Shown: positions 53,407-62,801, counted from the first letter of the stretch. The stretch is 64,000 bases of DNA from JBEBXQ01 sp040391535 (GCA_040391535.1 JBEBXQ010000003.1:1-64000), one strand, 5' to 3'. The notes: generated from the letters alone by a model not told the origin. Made by a program: numbers and translations.

Positions 53407-55104
53407 ATGAAACTGATAAAACAAGGTTTAAAGATACTAGTAATTGTAATCGGTACTGTTTTTGTTCTCTTTTTGATTTTGTCAGGAGTGCTGGAGTGGT
53501 ACATGCGGTTTCCTGAACCGGTAGAAAAAAGGGAGAGGATCAATCCGGCAAATATAAAAAGGATTGAACTTGGCAAAGACCATTATCAGGCAGGAAATTC
53601 GTGGCTGAGAAAAAATGAATACGGGATCTGGGAAATGTACCTGGAAGGGGCTCCTTATGAAAGAGGTGTAACGTACGGTGTGCTGGCCAGGGAACTGATG
53701 GAAAAACAGGAGGTTGTCTTTGTTGATCAGATCAGGGAGATGATTCCCGATAAGCGGTTATTATACTTTCTGAAATATTTTATAGCCCTGTTCAACAAGG
53801 ATATATATAATTATATAAATGAGGAAAATCTCAGGGAGATATACGGGATATCACATTCATTTTCAGACAAATTTGATTTTATAGGGGAAAATTACTTCAG
53901 GATTCTGAATTACCATGCAGCACATGATATCGGGCATGCCCTGGTGGATATGAATATGGTGGGTTGTACTTCCTTTGCGGTTAATGGTGCTTTTTCCGAA
54001 GATTCAAGCCTGCTGATCGGTCGTAATTTTGATTTTAACATGGGCGACCGGTTTTCAGAGGATAAAATGATTGTTTTTCTGAATCCCGATCAGGGTTATA
54101 AGCTGGCCTATTATACGTGGGCAGGCTTTACGGGCGTGGTTTCGGGCATGAACGAAAAGGGGCTGACCGTAACGCTCAATGCTTCAAAATCGGCAATGCC
54201 TTATGGGGCTAAGGAGCCGGTTTCGTTGCTGGCCAGAGAGATACTGCAGTATTGTGCAACGATTGAAGAGGCCAATACACTGGCTGCCGGAAGACAGCTT
54301 TTTGTATCAGAATCATTGCTGATTGGCTCTGCCGCTGACCATACTGCCGCAATTATTGAAAAATCACCGGAAAAACAGGATATTTTTTACAGTAAAAATA
54401 ATCTGCTGGTTTGTTCCAATCATTATCAGAGTAAGGCATTTTCTGAAGACAGTTCTAATGTACAGAATATAAAATATAGTGATTCTCAGTACCGGTTCGA
54501 CCGGATGAATCAGCTTATTAGTCAGCATTTACCGCTTGATTATCTGAAGGCTTCGGATATTCTCCGTGATCAGCGGGGTATTGATAATCAGTTTATAGGG
54601 TATGGTAATCCAAAGGCTATCAATCAGTTACTTGCGCATCATGCTGTGATTTTCAAGCCGGAAAGCAAACAAATGTGGATATCAACTCATCCATACCAGT
54701 TAGGGGTGTTTCTGCATTATGATCTGGACAAAGTATTCACCCATACAGAAGAAAAACATAACATCACCTCCAACGATTTTCTTATCCCTGCTGATCCGTT
54801 TTTGCAAACTGCTGACCTGAAGAAATTTGAACAATTTAAAGCTACCAAAAGGAAAATTCAGAATAGCTTAATGAGTGGTAAAACGATACGGCTTCAGGAT
54901 GCGGAAATCAGTCAGTTTATCGAAAATAATCCTGAAAGCTATGTTACTTATCTTACACTGGGAGATTATTTTTCATCAACAGGTAACCATGAAAGAGCGG
55001 CTGATTATTACAAGCAGTCTTTGACTAAAGAGGTCGCCTCACAAAAAGAAACAGAGGCCATAACCGGGAAAATGACCTCTGCTCTACGTACTATTAATCG
55101 TTAA
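53407..55104 (+). CDS. C45-type Ntn hydrolase / acyltransferase with TPR-like tail
   Basis: This 565-residue protein has an N-terminal membrane anchor (about 5-30) and an Ntn-hydrolase domain of the C45/acyl-CoA:6-APA acyltransferase family, with nucleophile C187 in MVGCTSF followed by GRNFDFN. In this family the precursor is often cut before the Cys. Residues about 500-550 look like a TPR repeat (YLTLGDYFSSTGNHERAADYYKQ-type helix pair). The outer location fits hydrolysis of an amide outside the cytoplasm. A TTG at 53395 gives four more residues; ATG 53407 is preferred. The substrate is unknown. Confidence 0.83.
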   Translation: MKLIKQGLKILVIVIGTVFVLFLILSGVLEWYMRFPEPVEKRERINPANIKRIELGKDHYQAGNSWLRKNEYGIWEMYLEGAPYERGVTYGVLARELMEKQEVVFVDQIREMIPDKRLLYFLKYFIALFNKDIYNYINEENLREIYGISHSFSDKFDFIGENYFRILNYHAAHDIGHALVDMNMVGCTSFAVNGAFSEDSSLLIGRNFDFNMGDRFSEDKMIVFLNPDQGYKLAYYTWAGFTGVVSGMNEKGLTVTLNASKSAMPYGAKEPVSLLAREILQYCATIEEANTLAAGRQLFVSESLLIGSAADHTAAIIEKSPEKQDIFYSKNNLLVCSNHYQSKAFSEDSSNVQNIKYSDSQYRFDRMNQLISQHLPLDYLKASDILRDQRGIDNQFIGYGNPKAINQLLAHHAVIFKPESKQMWISTHPYQLGVFLHYDLDKVFTHTEEKHNITSNDFLIPADPFLQTADLKKFEQFKATKRKIQNSLMSGKTIRLQDAEISQFIENNPESYVTYLTLGDYFSSTGNHERAADYYKQSLTKEVASQKETEAITGKMTSALRTINR

Positions 55105-55165
55105 TTTATTGATGAAGTGTACCTTGACATTACATTTATTCTTATTTCAGAATGTTGAATACTAG

Positions 55166-55195
55166 AAAAGTACCCCGAAAACTCAGGGTACTTTT
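55166..55195. terminator. Bidirectional terminator between C45 gene and CoA-transferase gene
   Basis: AAAAGTACCC (55166-55175) and GGGTACTTTT (55186-55195) form a 10-bp stem with a 10-base loop, with T-rich sequence on both strands. It serves the convergent genes ending at 55104 and 55237. Confidence 0.8.
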
Positions 55196-55236
55196 ACTTT
55201 TTACCCATCTATTTTAAAGTTTTGAATATTCATCTT

Positions 55237-56727
55237 TTATATTTTCATGCTTCCTGTAGTTCTGAGCCGGGTGTGCCAGCTAAAGGCCTCTTCCAATAAA
55301 TGAGGCGTATGACCACCACGGTGAACAGCTCTTTCAAAGTAAGACGATAAAGCGTCCTGATAATCAGGATGTGCGCAGTGTTGAATGACTACTTTTGCTC
55401 TTTGGTGCGGGGTAAGTCCGCGCAGGTCAGCCAGTCCGCGCTCAGTTACAATAATATCTACATCATGCTCTGTATGGTCCGTATGAGAAACCATCGGAAG
55501 AATCCTGGAAACGGTATCGGATTTAGTAGTTGACTGCGTAACAAAAATGCTCAGATAAGCATTCCGGGCGAAATCTCCTGACCCGCCGATACCATTCATG
55601 ATATGAGTGCCTCCGATATGTGTGGAATTCACGTTCCCATAGATATCACATTCAATCGCGGTGTTGATGGCTATAACTCCCAAACGCCTGATTACTTCCG
55701 CAGAGTTGCTGATGTTTTGTGGCCGCAGGACGAGTTTCTTTTTGTAATCTTCAATATTATTCAATATCCGGTCATAATAACCTTTTGAAACGGTGATGGA
55801 TGAAGCAGATGCAAAGTTCATTCTTCCCGAATCAAGCAAATCAAATGTACTGTCCTGCAACACTTCTGAATACATGGTGATATCGTGAAAGTTGCTGTCG
55901 ACAAAACCATGTAAAACAGCATTGGCTACTTTTCCGATCCCGGCCTGCAAAGGCAACAGCCGCTCACTCAGCCGTCCTTTTTTTACCTCATAATCAAAAA
56001 AATCAATAATATGACCAGCAATGGCTGTTGTATGGATGTCAGGTGATGCCACATCGGCAGGACTGTCAGGAACATCCGTAAAAACAATACCCGCGATCTT
56101 TTCAGGGTCAACATGTATGGCACTGTGACCAATTCTTGTATCCGATGAAGTAATGGGAATAATGGGTCGGTTTGGAGCCCATCCGGTCAGGAAAATATCA
56201 TGAATACCGGTTAAAGTCTCCGGCATTGAAGTATTGATTTCTACAATTATTTTTTTTGCCAGAAATAAAAAAGTAGGCGAGTTTCCAACGGATGTAGTAG
56301 GAATAATACTACCATCTTCATTAATCTGCGTGGCCTCTATAATGGCAATGTCAATCTTAGGGAAATGGTCGTTTTTTATCAGTTCGGCAGTTTCACCCAG
56401 ATGCTGATCTATAAATGAGATTTCGTTATTATTAATCGCTTTTCTGAGAACCGGATCAACCTGAAAGGGTAACCTGAGTGCCAGCGCGTGACTTTCAGCC
56501 AGTGCACCATCAGTACCGTGTCCCAGTGAAGCTCCTGACAAAAGTGAAATTTTAAGGGGATTCTCTTTCGCATAGCGGGCCAGCTCAGGAAGTACGGCCT
56601 TGCTGTCACCGGCTTTGGTAAAACCGCTGGTAGCAACCGTCATCTTGTCTTTAATAAAAGTAACAGCTTCCTGTGCGGTAATAATCTTTCCTTTTAATAA
56701 AGGATGCTTTACCCTGTTCATTGACAT
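55237..56727 (-). CDS. Acetyl-CoA hydrolase/CoA-transferase family protein
   Basis: This 496-residue enzyme belongs to the family of succinyl-CoA:acetate CoA-transferases and acetyl-CoA hydrolases. It has the N-terminal GFTKAGDSKAVL, the catalytic Glu in TMYSEVLQD, and GIGGSGDFARNAYLS near 375-390. It would interchange acetate and acyl-CoA in the cytoplasm. The longer frame to 56772 adds 15 residues of poor family fit, so the ATG at 56727 is chosen (56721 is also possible). It is divergent from the AraC regulator, which may control it. Confidence 0.9.
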   Translation of the reverse strand: MSMNRVKHPLLKGKIITAQEAVTFIKDKMTVATSGFTKAGDSKAVLPELARYAKENPLKISLLSGASLGHGTDGALAESHALALRLPFQVDPVLRKAINNNEISFIDQHLGETAELIKNDHFPKIDIAIIEATQINEDGSIIPTTSVGNSPTFLFLAKKIIVEINTSMPETLTGIHDIFLTGWAPNRPIIPITSSDTRIGHSAIHVDPEKIAGIVFTDVPDSPADVASPDIHTTAIAGHIIDFFDYEVKKGRLSERLLPLQAGIGKVANAVLHGFVDSNFHDITMYSEVLQDSTFDLLDSGRMNFASASSITVSKGYYDRILNNIEDYKKKLVLRPQNISNSAEVIRRLGVIAINTAIECDIYGNVNSTHIGGTHIMNGIGGSGDFARNAYLSIFVTQSTTKSDTVSRILPMVSHTDHTEHDVDIIVTERGLADLRGLTPHQRAKVVIQHCAHPDYQDALSSYFERAVHRGGHTPHLLEEAFSWHTRLRTTGSMKI

Positions 56728-56834
56728 AGTACACTTGTTAACCTGCTTAACAGAATAGATGAGAGTTCGCAAATTTCGTGCTTTTTTCTGAGGCTGAAAT
56801 ATTTTTTTTGGACAAAAAAATATTAATTTCGGTC

Positions 56835-57641
56835 ATGAGTATAACTGAAGATCGTTTGTATCTGACAGAAGTAGATAAATACCCCGAAAGTATTTACTGT
56901 CTGCATGACATTCTGGGGGAGAAATCAGTTCCGAGGCATGAACATGCAAAAGGACAGTTTATCTATGTAGAAGGCAGAGGGGTGTATGTCTATACTGATG
57001 AGAAATCATATTTTTTGCCTTCCAGGCATTTTATGTGGATTCCCCCGCATACGATGCATTGGCTGGATGTATATAATACCAATGTACTGGTAAGGAATCT
57101 TTATATTCCGGTGTCGGAATCAGACCCTGATTTTTTCCGGAAGTGCGGTGTATATCCCGTCAATGATCTGTTACTTCACATGATTACCTATACAAGCAAC
57201 TGGTCGGGGCAGATCCTGTCCGGTAATTTACCGGCATATCATTTTGTTATGGGATTTAAATATATTCTGACTACCAATGAAAACCTGGCATTAAAGTTAG
57301 CAATCCCTACTGCGTCGGATGAACGTCTTAAAGCTATTCTGATTTATATGGAAGAAAATTTACAGAAAAGCGACAACTTTATTGACGTAGCCCGTCGTTT
57401 TCATTTTAGTGAACGGACTCTTTCGCGTTTGTTCAGTAAAGACCTCGGAATTTCTTTCGGACAGTATAATACCATTCTGAGAATGATCAAAGCGATTCAG
57501 TTATTGCTGGAGGGTAATTATCCCATCAATGAAATAGCTGAAAAGGTGGGTTACTGTAGTATTCCGACTTTCAGTAATTCTTTTACCAAAATGACCGGGA
57601 TGCGTCCTACTGAATTTGTCAAATTGAAAAGTGTATTGTGA
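56835..57641 (+). CDS. AraC family transcriptional regulator
   Basis: This 268-residue regulator has an N-terminal cupin sensing domain (about 25-110, with PRHEHAKGQFIYVEG and WIPPHTMHWL) and a C-terminal double helix-turn-helix (about 175-265, ending MTGMRPTEFVK). The cupin histidines are present, so it may bind a metal or small ligand. An upstream in-frame ATG at 56778 would add 19 residues; 56835 gives the normal length. It is divergent from the CoA-transferase gene (about 107 bases between starts) and is followed four bases later by the kinase-like gene. Confidence 0.88.
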   Translation: MSITEDRLYLTEVDKYPESIYCLHDILGEKSVPRHEHAKGQFIYVEGRGVYVYTDEKSYFLPSRHFMWIPPHTMHWLDVYNTNVLVRNLYIPVSESDPDFFRKCGVYPVNDLLLHMITYTSNWSGQILSGNLPAYHFVMGFKYILTTNENLALKLAIPTASDERLKAILIYMEENLQKSDNFIDVARRFHFSERTLSRLFSKDLGISFGQYNTILRMIKAIQLLLEGNYPINEIAEKVGYCSIPTFSNSFTKMTGMRPTEFVKLKSVL

Positions 57642-57645
57642 AAGT

Positions 57646-58692
57646 ATGGATACTGGAGATGTTACTATTTCAAAAAAGAAGCCCGTATTTCCGGTTAATA
57701 AGGAGCTGAAAAAGTATTTGTTTCAATACCAGCGGGAAGCGCGGCTGCCCCTGAGTTATAATGATTTACTGGAGTTCAGGGAATCTGTTCCATTGATCGA
57801 TAAATACGGTAAAGATACGCTTTGGGAGTCACCGGTATATCCTCATTATCTGATTGACCGTATCCATGAAGGGTTGAAGAAAATTTATGCCATGCTGAAT
57901 ACTTCCGGGAATGTTAAGATTGTACAGCATAAATATATTGACCGGATTGACTACTGCACTTTTGGCAACACAAGGCCATTCAGGATCAGGATCGTGAATC
58001 CGTTGAACGATGTATATGATTATTTTTATATCAAGAGGGCAGATGCTTCCAGGATTTATGGCCTTGAACTGGAAGATATCATTTCGCCTAACCATGTGAG
58101 TTACCTCGTCAATGATTCTACACTAATAGAGGAACATATAGCCGGTATTCCGGGAGATTTGTTTGAACGGAATCATCTGACCAATACCGAATATAATCAT
58201 ACTAAAATTGCCAAAGAGTTTGTAAAATTTAACGAAAGATGCATGATTACTCTCCTGGGGGATATGCGTTCTTATAATTTCGTGCTTCAGATTACCCCTG
58301 ATTTTGATGATTTTCAGTTCAGGATAAGGCCGGTGGATTTTGATCAGCAGTTTTTTGAAGGCAACATGAAGGTATACATGCCGCAGTTCTACAAGGAAAA
58401 TTATGCTTATGTGAAACTGGCGATGGAACATCTGAATGACCGGACCGTCTGGCAATATCAGCAGGAAGAGCGTTCCATGATCGTTCATCGTGTAAGAGGA
58501 GAAAGACACAGACTGGCCGCATTAAGGCATGCAGCCAGTCTGAACCCTGTTTCTTCTCCCGAAAATACCCGTCAGCTGGCTGAAGCGTTTTACAGGTATT
58601 ATGATGATCCGGATTATCTTAAATGTGCAAATATGGCCGATATTGTGGCGCAAAACCTGAAAAGGGTTATCCGTCAGGTAAAAATCAACTGA
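57646..58692 (+). CDS. Kinase-fold protein of unknown function
   Basis: This 348-residue cytoplasmic protein has no name I recognise, but shows protein-kinase/aminoglycoside-phosphotransferase-fold marks in order: a candidate ATP lysine K130 in FYIKRAD, a hinge-like LIEEHIAGIPGDL (about 160-172), a catalytic loop GDMRSYN with D206 and N211 at the canonical spacing, and a metal-binding DFD at 231-233 (RPVDFDQQF). The His/Arg before the catalytic Asp is absent. An ATG at 57631 overlaps the AraC stop; 57646 follows it and is chosen. It is probably co-transcribed with the AraC gene. The kinase assignment is inference from motifs. Confidence 0.62.
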   Translation: MDTGDVTISKKKPVFPVNKELKKYLFQYQREARLPLSYNDLLEFRESVPLIDKYGKDTLWESPVYPHYLIDRIHEGLKKIYAMLNTSGNVKIVQHKYIDRIDYCTFGNTRPFRIRIVNPLNDVYDYFYIKRADASRIYGLELEDIISPNHVSYLVNDSTLIEEHIAGIPGDLFERNHLTNTEYNHTKIAKEFVKFNERCMITLLGDMRSYNFVLQITPDFDDFQFRIRPVDFDQQFFEGNMKVYMPQFYKENYAYVKLAMEHLNDRTVWQYQQEERSMIVHRVRGERHRLAALRHAASLNPVSSPENTRQLAEAFYRYYDDPDYLKCANMADIVAQNLKRVIRQVKIN

Positions 58693-58696
58693 TTTT

Positions 58697-61225
58697 TTAG
58701 CTTAAAAGCGGGTCAGACATACTTTCTTTGCCGTTTTCAAGGTGTCCGGCAAATCTTTGCCTGAAACCGCTGTTATCCGTTACCGACAAATCATACCATC
58801 CGTAACTTTTGCCGGTATGCCATGAAAGCGCAGATGTTTTCCCCGGGGCTACAGTAACCCGTTTGCTGAACCCTGATTGGTAAGATTCGTCTTTGACATC
58901 CAGCGTAACAGATTTACCGGTGGTGTTGTTAACCGTCACTATTACCTGACCTGTAGCTTCATTTTTTTTAATTTCAGCCGATAAGGAAACAGTGGGTACA
59001 ATAGTTCCTCTTTGTGCATAAAATTCCCTGTGAAAACCATTGGGGCCACTTATGAAAAGGGCAAGTTTACCTTCTTCGAAATGCTCTGCATTCCAGACAT
59101 GTTTCAGTTCTTTTCCTTTCGCTACTGCAAAATCCCACGATTTTCCGTTTTCCCAGACTCCTCTTTCATTTCTGAATTTAAAAGGTGTGTAGGCTTTAAA
59201 AGGCGCTCCGGTTGCCTTATTGCCCAAAAGCTGATCTGATGCCTTAAAAATAACCTGAAACTGATCCGGTGATACTGATTGACCGTCGGCATATAATTCA
59301 TACGGCAACGCGCAGGCTGGTCTTGTTCCCTTTTCCTGCTTGGGCAGGAATTCGCTGTCATGCGGTTTCGTTCTCAGTTTTTCTTTCTCTTCTGCTGAGA
59401 ATAAATGATATCCTGTGGGCAGCTCTTTGAATTTTGCTTTATGGATACTTTCCATGAACGTTTCCTTTTCCTCAAATTCGGGTAGTTTTATCTTTTCTCC
59501 GTTATAAGGTCTGAAAGCCGAAGTAAGATCTCCGCAAACGGTTCTCCTCCAGTCGGTGATATTACTTTCCTCAATTTTTTTGCCGGTTTTATGGGAAAGA
59601 AACTTTTCCATAAGCTGCAGAACCGAAGTATGGTCAAAAACTTCGGAGTTGACATATCCGCCACGGCTCCATGGAGATGCAATTAATAATGGTACCCTGA
59701 AACCCAGCCCTATCGAATTTTCCCGGGCATTTTCTTTGGCATTTTTACTGGTTCTGGCCAGGCCCTGGTCCAACGGAACATATTCGAGAGAGGTATCAAT
59801 CCCTTCGGTAGTAGTACCGTTTTCCGGGCCCTTGGGATATGGAGCGGAAAATGGCGGAATATGATCAAAATAACCATCATTCTCATCGTAGCAAACAATA
59901 AATATGGTCTTCTTCCAGACTTCCGGATTCTCGGTTAGTATATCCATTACCTCAGAAAGGTACCAGGCACCATACCACGGCGCACCCGGATGGTCTGAAA
60001 AATTGCAGGGAGCTACTACGTAAGAAATCGCCGGCAGTTTTTCGTTTCTGACATCACTGCGGAACTGATGAAGAATATCTCCTTTTGGAAGTTCCATCTC
60101 CCGTTCCGTTCCGTTGTCATTATATTTAAACCGCGTAGTCTTATGATAGTCAGGATCACCTGTATTGGTAATAAAAGCCTTATTGTGAAGATTCTTTTGT
60201 TTCTGACTCAGATGATCCCATTTTTCTTTTGTCCACTCTTTACTTACCGATTCTGCCACACGAAGTCTTGCGCTGATATTGCTTAATTCCTTTTCCAGTT
60301 CCAGCTTTGCCTCACCAGCGCTCTTTTCAATTTCCTTTTTCAGTGCTTCGACTCTGGTTGGATATTCATGAAGAGCCTTCTTTACATAGGCCTGAAAACC
60401 TGTAGAAAACCGCACGTGATATTGAGAAAACCATTCAATGGGTAAATTGGTAAAATTGGCCAGCCATGCTTCTTCTTCACCTTCCCAGCCCATGGGCAGG
60501 CTGATCTCATTCTGATAAATTCCCCAGCTGATATTATTATCTTCCAGCCTTTCAGGAAAGGTGGTCCAGTTGGCTTCCTGAGAATAAGTAACGTCAGAAT
60601 TCAGAACATTGGCTTTTGCGTCGATATGTTTCCTGTCACGGATAGTTCCGGTCCAGAGGTATAGCCGGTTAGGCGTTGTACCTGTCAGTGAGGAGCAAAA
60701 AGCATAATCACATACGGTGAATGCATCAGCCATTGCGTAATAAAAAGGAATATCCGCTCTGTTGTAATACCCCATGGTCAGAGGAAGCTTCTTGTATTCC
60801 TTATTGCCTGACTGTTTTACGTCAAGCCACCGGTTATTCCTGCCTTTGTTCAATGCATCCACCTGGTCGGTCCATGAGTGAGGTAAAGCACTCATCCAGG
60901 TTGATTTTGTGTCTTTGATATTCAGCCGGAAAGGTGCATAGGTTTGCCCGTCAGCATTGGTTTGCAACCATACCGGCAGTTTGTCAGGCAAAGGCATGGC
61001 ACGGGGATCATTAAATCCCCGCACGCCCCGGAGTGATCCGAAACTATGATCGAAACTACGGTTCTCCTGCATCAGAACAACAATGTGCTCAGCATCAAGA
61101 AAGGTAGTTCCCGGATTAGGGTTAATAGCCATCGCTTTTTTGATGGACTCAGGGATCATTCCCATCAGACCTGCACCTGTGGAGAGCAGGGTTGCTTTTT
61201 TAATAAATTCTCTTCTGGATTCCAT
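58697..61225 (-). CDS. Phosphocholine-specific phospholipase C, Tat-exported
   Basis: This 842-residue enzyme of the bacterial phosphoesterase family has a twin-arginine signal (ESRREFIKKATLL at the start), the active-site region VVLMQENRSFDHSFGSLRG, CYDENDGYFDHIPPF, and two C-terminal beta domains of the DUF756 type (about 640-830). It cleaves phosphatidylcholine or related phospholipids in the periplasm or outside. The longer frame to 61300 adds 25 residues before the twin-arginine motif, so 61225 is preferred. It converges with the kinase-like gene with four bases between stops. Confidence 0.92.
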   Translation of the reverse strand: MESRREFIKKATLLSTGAGLMGMIPESIKKAMAINPNPGTTFLDAEHIVVLMQENRSFDHSFGSLRGVRGFNDPRAMPLPDKLPVWLQTNADGQTYAPFRLNIKDTKSTWMSALPHSWTDQVDALNKGRNNRWLDVKQSGNKEYKKLPLTMGYYNRADIPFYYAMADAFTVCDYAFCSSLTGTTPNRLYLWTGTIRDRKHIDAKANVLNSDVTYSQEANWTTFPERLEDNNISWGIYQNEISLPMGWEGEEEAWLANFTNLPIEWFSQYHVRFSTGFQAYVKKALHEYPTRVEALKKEIEKSAGEAKLELEKELSNISARLRVAESVSKEWTKEKWDHLSQKQKNLHNKAFITNTGDPDYHKTTRFKYNDNGTEREMELPKGDILHQFRSDVRNEKLPAISYVVAPCNFSDHPGAPWYGAWYLSEVMDILTENPEVWKKTIFIVCYDENDGYFDHIPPFSAPYPKGPENGTTTEGIDTSLEYVPLDQGLARTSKNAKENARENSIGLGFRVPLLIASPWSRGGYVNSEVFDHTSVLQLMEKFLSHKTGKKIEESNITDWRRTVCGDLTSAFRPYNGEKIKLPEFEEKETFMESIHKAKFKELPTGYHLFSAEEKEKLRTKPHDSEFLPKQEKGTRPACALPYELYADGQSVSPDQFQVIFKASDQLLGNKATGAPFKAYTPFKFRNERGVWENGKSWDFAVAKGKELKHVWNAEHFEEGKLALFISGPNGFHREFYAQRGTIVPTVSLSAEIKKNEATGQVIVTVNNTTGKSVTLDVKDESYQSGFSKRVTVAPGKTSALSWHTGKSYGWYDLSVTDNSGFRQRFAGHLENGKESMSDPLLS

Positions 61226-61276
61226 TATATACGATAAGGAACTGTTTTTTGAATTAATACCAGGTTTAAAAGTATC

Positions 61277-61308
61277 ACATTGAACGCTGATCAAGATCAA
61301 TTCAATGT
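61277..61308. repeat. Inverted repeat between gntP and the phospholipase gene
   Basis: ACATTGAA (61277-61284) and TTCAATGT (61301-61308) are perfect arms, with an inner TGATC / GATCA pair (61288-61292 and 61295-61299). It lies between the gntP stop and the phospholipase start. Without a T-run on the minus strand it is a weak terminator; it might be an operator. Confidence 0.45.
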
Positions 61309-61322
61309 TAACTTATCAGATA

Positions 61323-62627
61323 TTATACGACCAGACTCAGTAAAAGTACTCCCAGTAATCCTACAACGGAAACAATTGTTTCCATGACAGACCAGGTCAT
61401 GATAGTATCTTTAATACTCAGGTTAAAGTATTCCTTGTAAATCCAGAAGCCTCCATCGTTGAGGTGAGAAAACATCAGGCTTCCGGAGCCGATAGCCAGA
61501 ACGATGAGTTCCGTAGAGACATCGGCAGTTTGTAAAATCGGGGCTAAAATCCCCACAGTGGTTAATCCTGCCACAGTTGCAGAGCCTACACATACACGGA
61601 TTATGGCAGCCATTCCCCATGAAAGTATAATCGGAGAAATCTGTACGTCTTTGAGCATTTCGGCTATATAAGTACTTACTCCGCCTTCAGTCATCATTTG
61701 TTTAAATACACCGGCGCCGGCTACAATAAGTAAAATTACGGAAACACCTTTAAAGGCATCTTCAAAGGATTTGGTAATCTGAGGCATGGATTTTCCACGG
61801 TTCAGACCCAGTGCCCAGGTTGCAAATAATACGGCTACCAACATACCGATATATGGTTCTGCCAGAAGCTGTACAGCCGTATTTTCAGGGTAAAGTCCTT
61901 TAACAGAGGCCATGACTGTTAACAGAAATACGGGTAACAAAGCAGTTGCGATACTTATTCCCAGTCCGGGTAACTGTTCTTTAGGCATAGGTTTGATTTC
62001 GAACAGATCTTTTGAGGGACTGGGTTTGTATTTTTTCAGAGTCTTGCCAAAGATAGGTCCTGCAATGGCGATAGCCGGGATAGAAACAATAATTCCGTAT
62101 AACAGCGTTTTCCCGATGTCAGCATTGAGCTGAAGCGCAACTGCCGAGGGCGACGGATGCGGAGGAAGGTAGCCATGTGCCACAGAAAGAGCGGATAACA
62201 TCGGAATTGCTACATATAGTATGGGGAGTTTCACGGATTCGGAAATCATAAAAATGAGTGGTACCACAATGACAAAACCCGCACTGTAAAACAAAGGGAT
62301 CCCGATTACAAACCCCGCCAGAGCCAGCCCCCACTGGATATGTTTGATACCGAAGAGTTTAACCAGGGCATCGGTGATCTGCTGCGCTGCCCCGCTTTCC
62401 GCAACAAGTTTGCCTAACAGGGCACCAAAACCCACAATTAATATAAGTTCACCCAAAGTAGAGCCAATACCTGATTGTACAGCATGGGTAATCTGTGGTA
62501 CATCCAGTCCTGTGGCCAGTCCCAGTGCGATGGAAACAATCAGAAAGGAAATGAAGGTGTCGATTTTCAGCCAGGCAATCAGAAGGATTAACAGGAGCAG
62601 TGCTATCAGGGTCAATAAAAGTGGCAT
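61323..62627 (-). CDS. GntP family gluconate:H+ symporter
   Basis: This 434-residue inner membrane protein has 12 or more hydrophobic helices and family segments such as GFGALLGKLVAESGAAQQI, GIPLFYSAGFVIVVPLIF and PPHPSPSAVALQL, all typical of gluconate transporters. It should import gluconate or a related sugar acid with protons. No gluconate kinase or dehydrogenase gene is in the window. It is divergent from gyrA and has a good -7 box upstream. Confidence 0.92.
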   Translation of the reverse strand: MPLLLTLIALLLLILLIAWLKIDTFISFLIVSIALGLATGLDVPQITHAVQSGIGSTLGELILIVGFGALLGKLVAESGAAQQITDALVKLFGIKHIQWGLALAGFVIGIPLFYSAGFVIVVPLIFMISESVKLPILYVAIPMLSALSVAHGYLPPHPSPSAVALQLNADIGKTLLYGIIVSIPAIAIAGPIFGKTLKKYKPSPSKDLFEIKPMPKEQLPGLGISIATALLPVFLLTVMASVKGLYPENTAVQLLAEPYIGMLVAVLFATWALGLNRGKSMPQITKSFEDAFKGVSVILLIVAGAGVFKQMMTEGGVSTYIAEMLKDVQISPIILSWGMAAIIRVCVGSATVAGLTTVGILAPILQTADVSTELIVLAIGSGSLMFSHLNDGGFWIYKEYFNLSIKDTIMTWSVMETIVSVVGLLGVLLLSLVV

Positions 62628-62676
62628 AGAAATTGTGGTTAGGTATTTTATTATTTAAGAAAAGATGGTTCAGGAT

Positions 62677-62684
62677 CAAATATA
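62677..62684 (-). promoter_or_regulatory. -7 box of gntP
   Basis: On the minus strand TATATTTG matches TAnnTTTG exactly, 49 bases before the gntP start. No -33 TTTG at normal spacing is seen. Confidence 0.45.
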
Positions 62685-62781
62685 ATCAGTTAATGAGCAA
62701 AATAGCACTATTATTCATTCCGCCGGATTTGTTAAAGCTAGTAAAATTGATGAAATTTGCTTGTTAGTATTGAATGGGGTA

Positions 62782-62801
62782 TATATACTTTTGTGTATAT
62801 A
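62782..62801 (+). promoter_or_regulatory. gyrA promoter -7 box within an inverted repeat
   Basis: TACTTTTG (62786-62793) is an exact -7 match 47 bases before the gyrA ATG. It is overlapped by perfect inverted arms TATATAC (62782-62788) and GTATATA (62795-62801). Confidence 0.5.
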
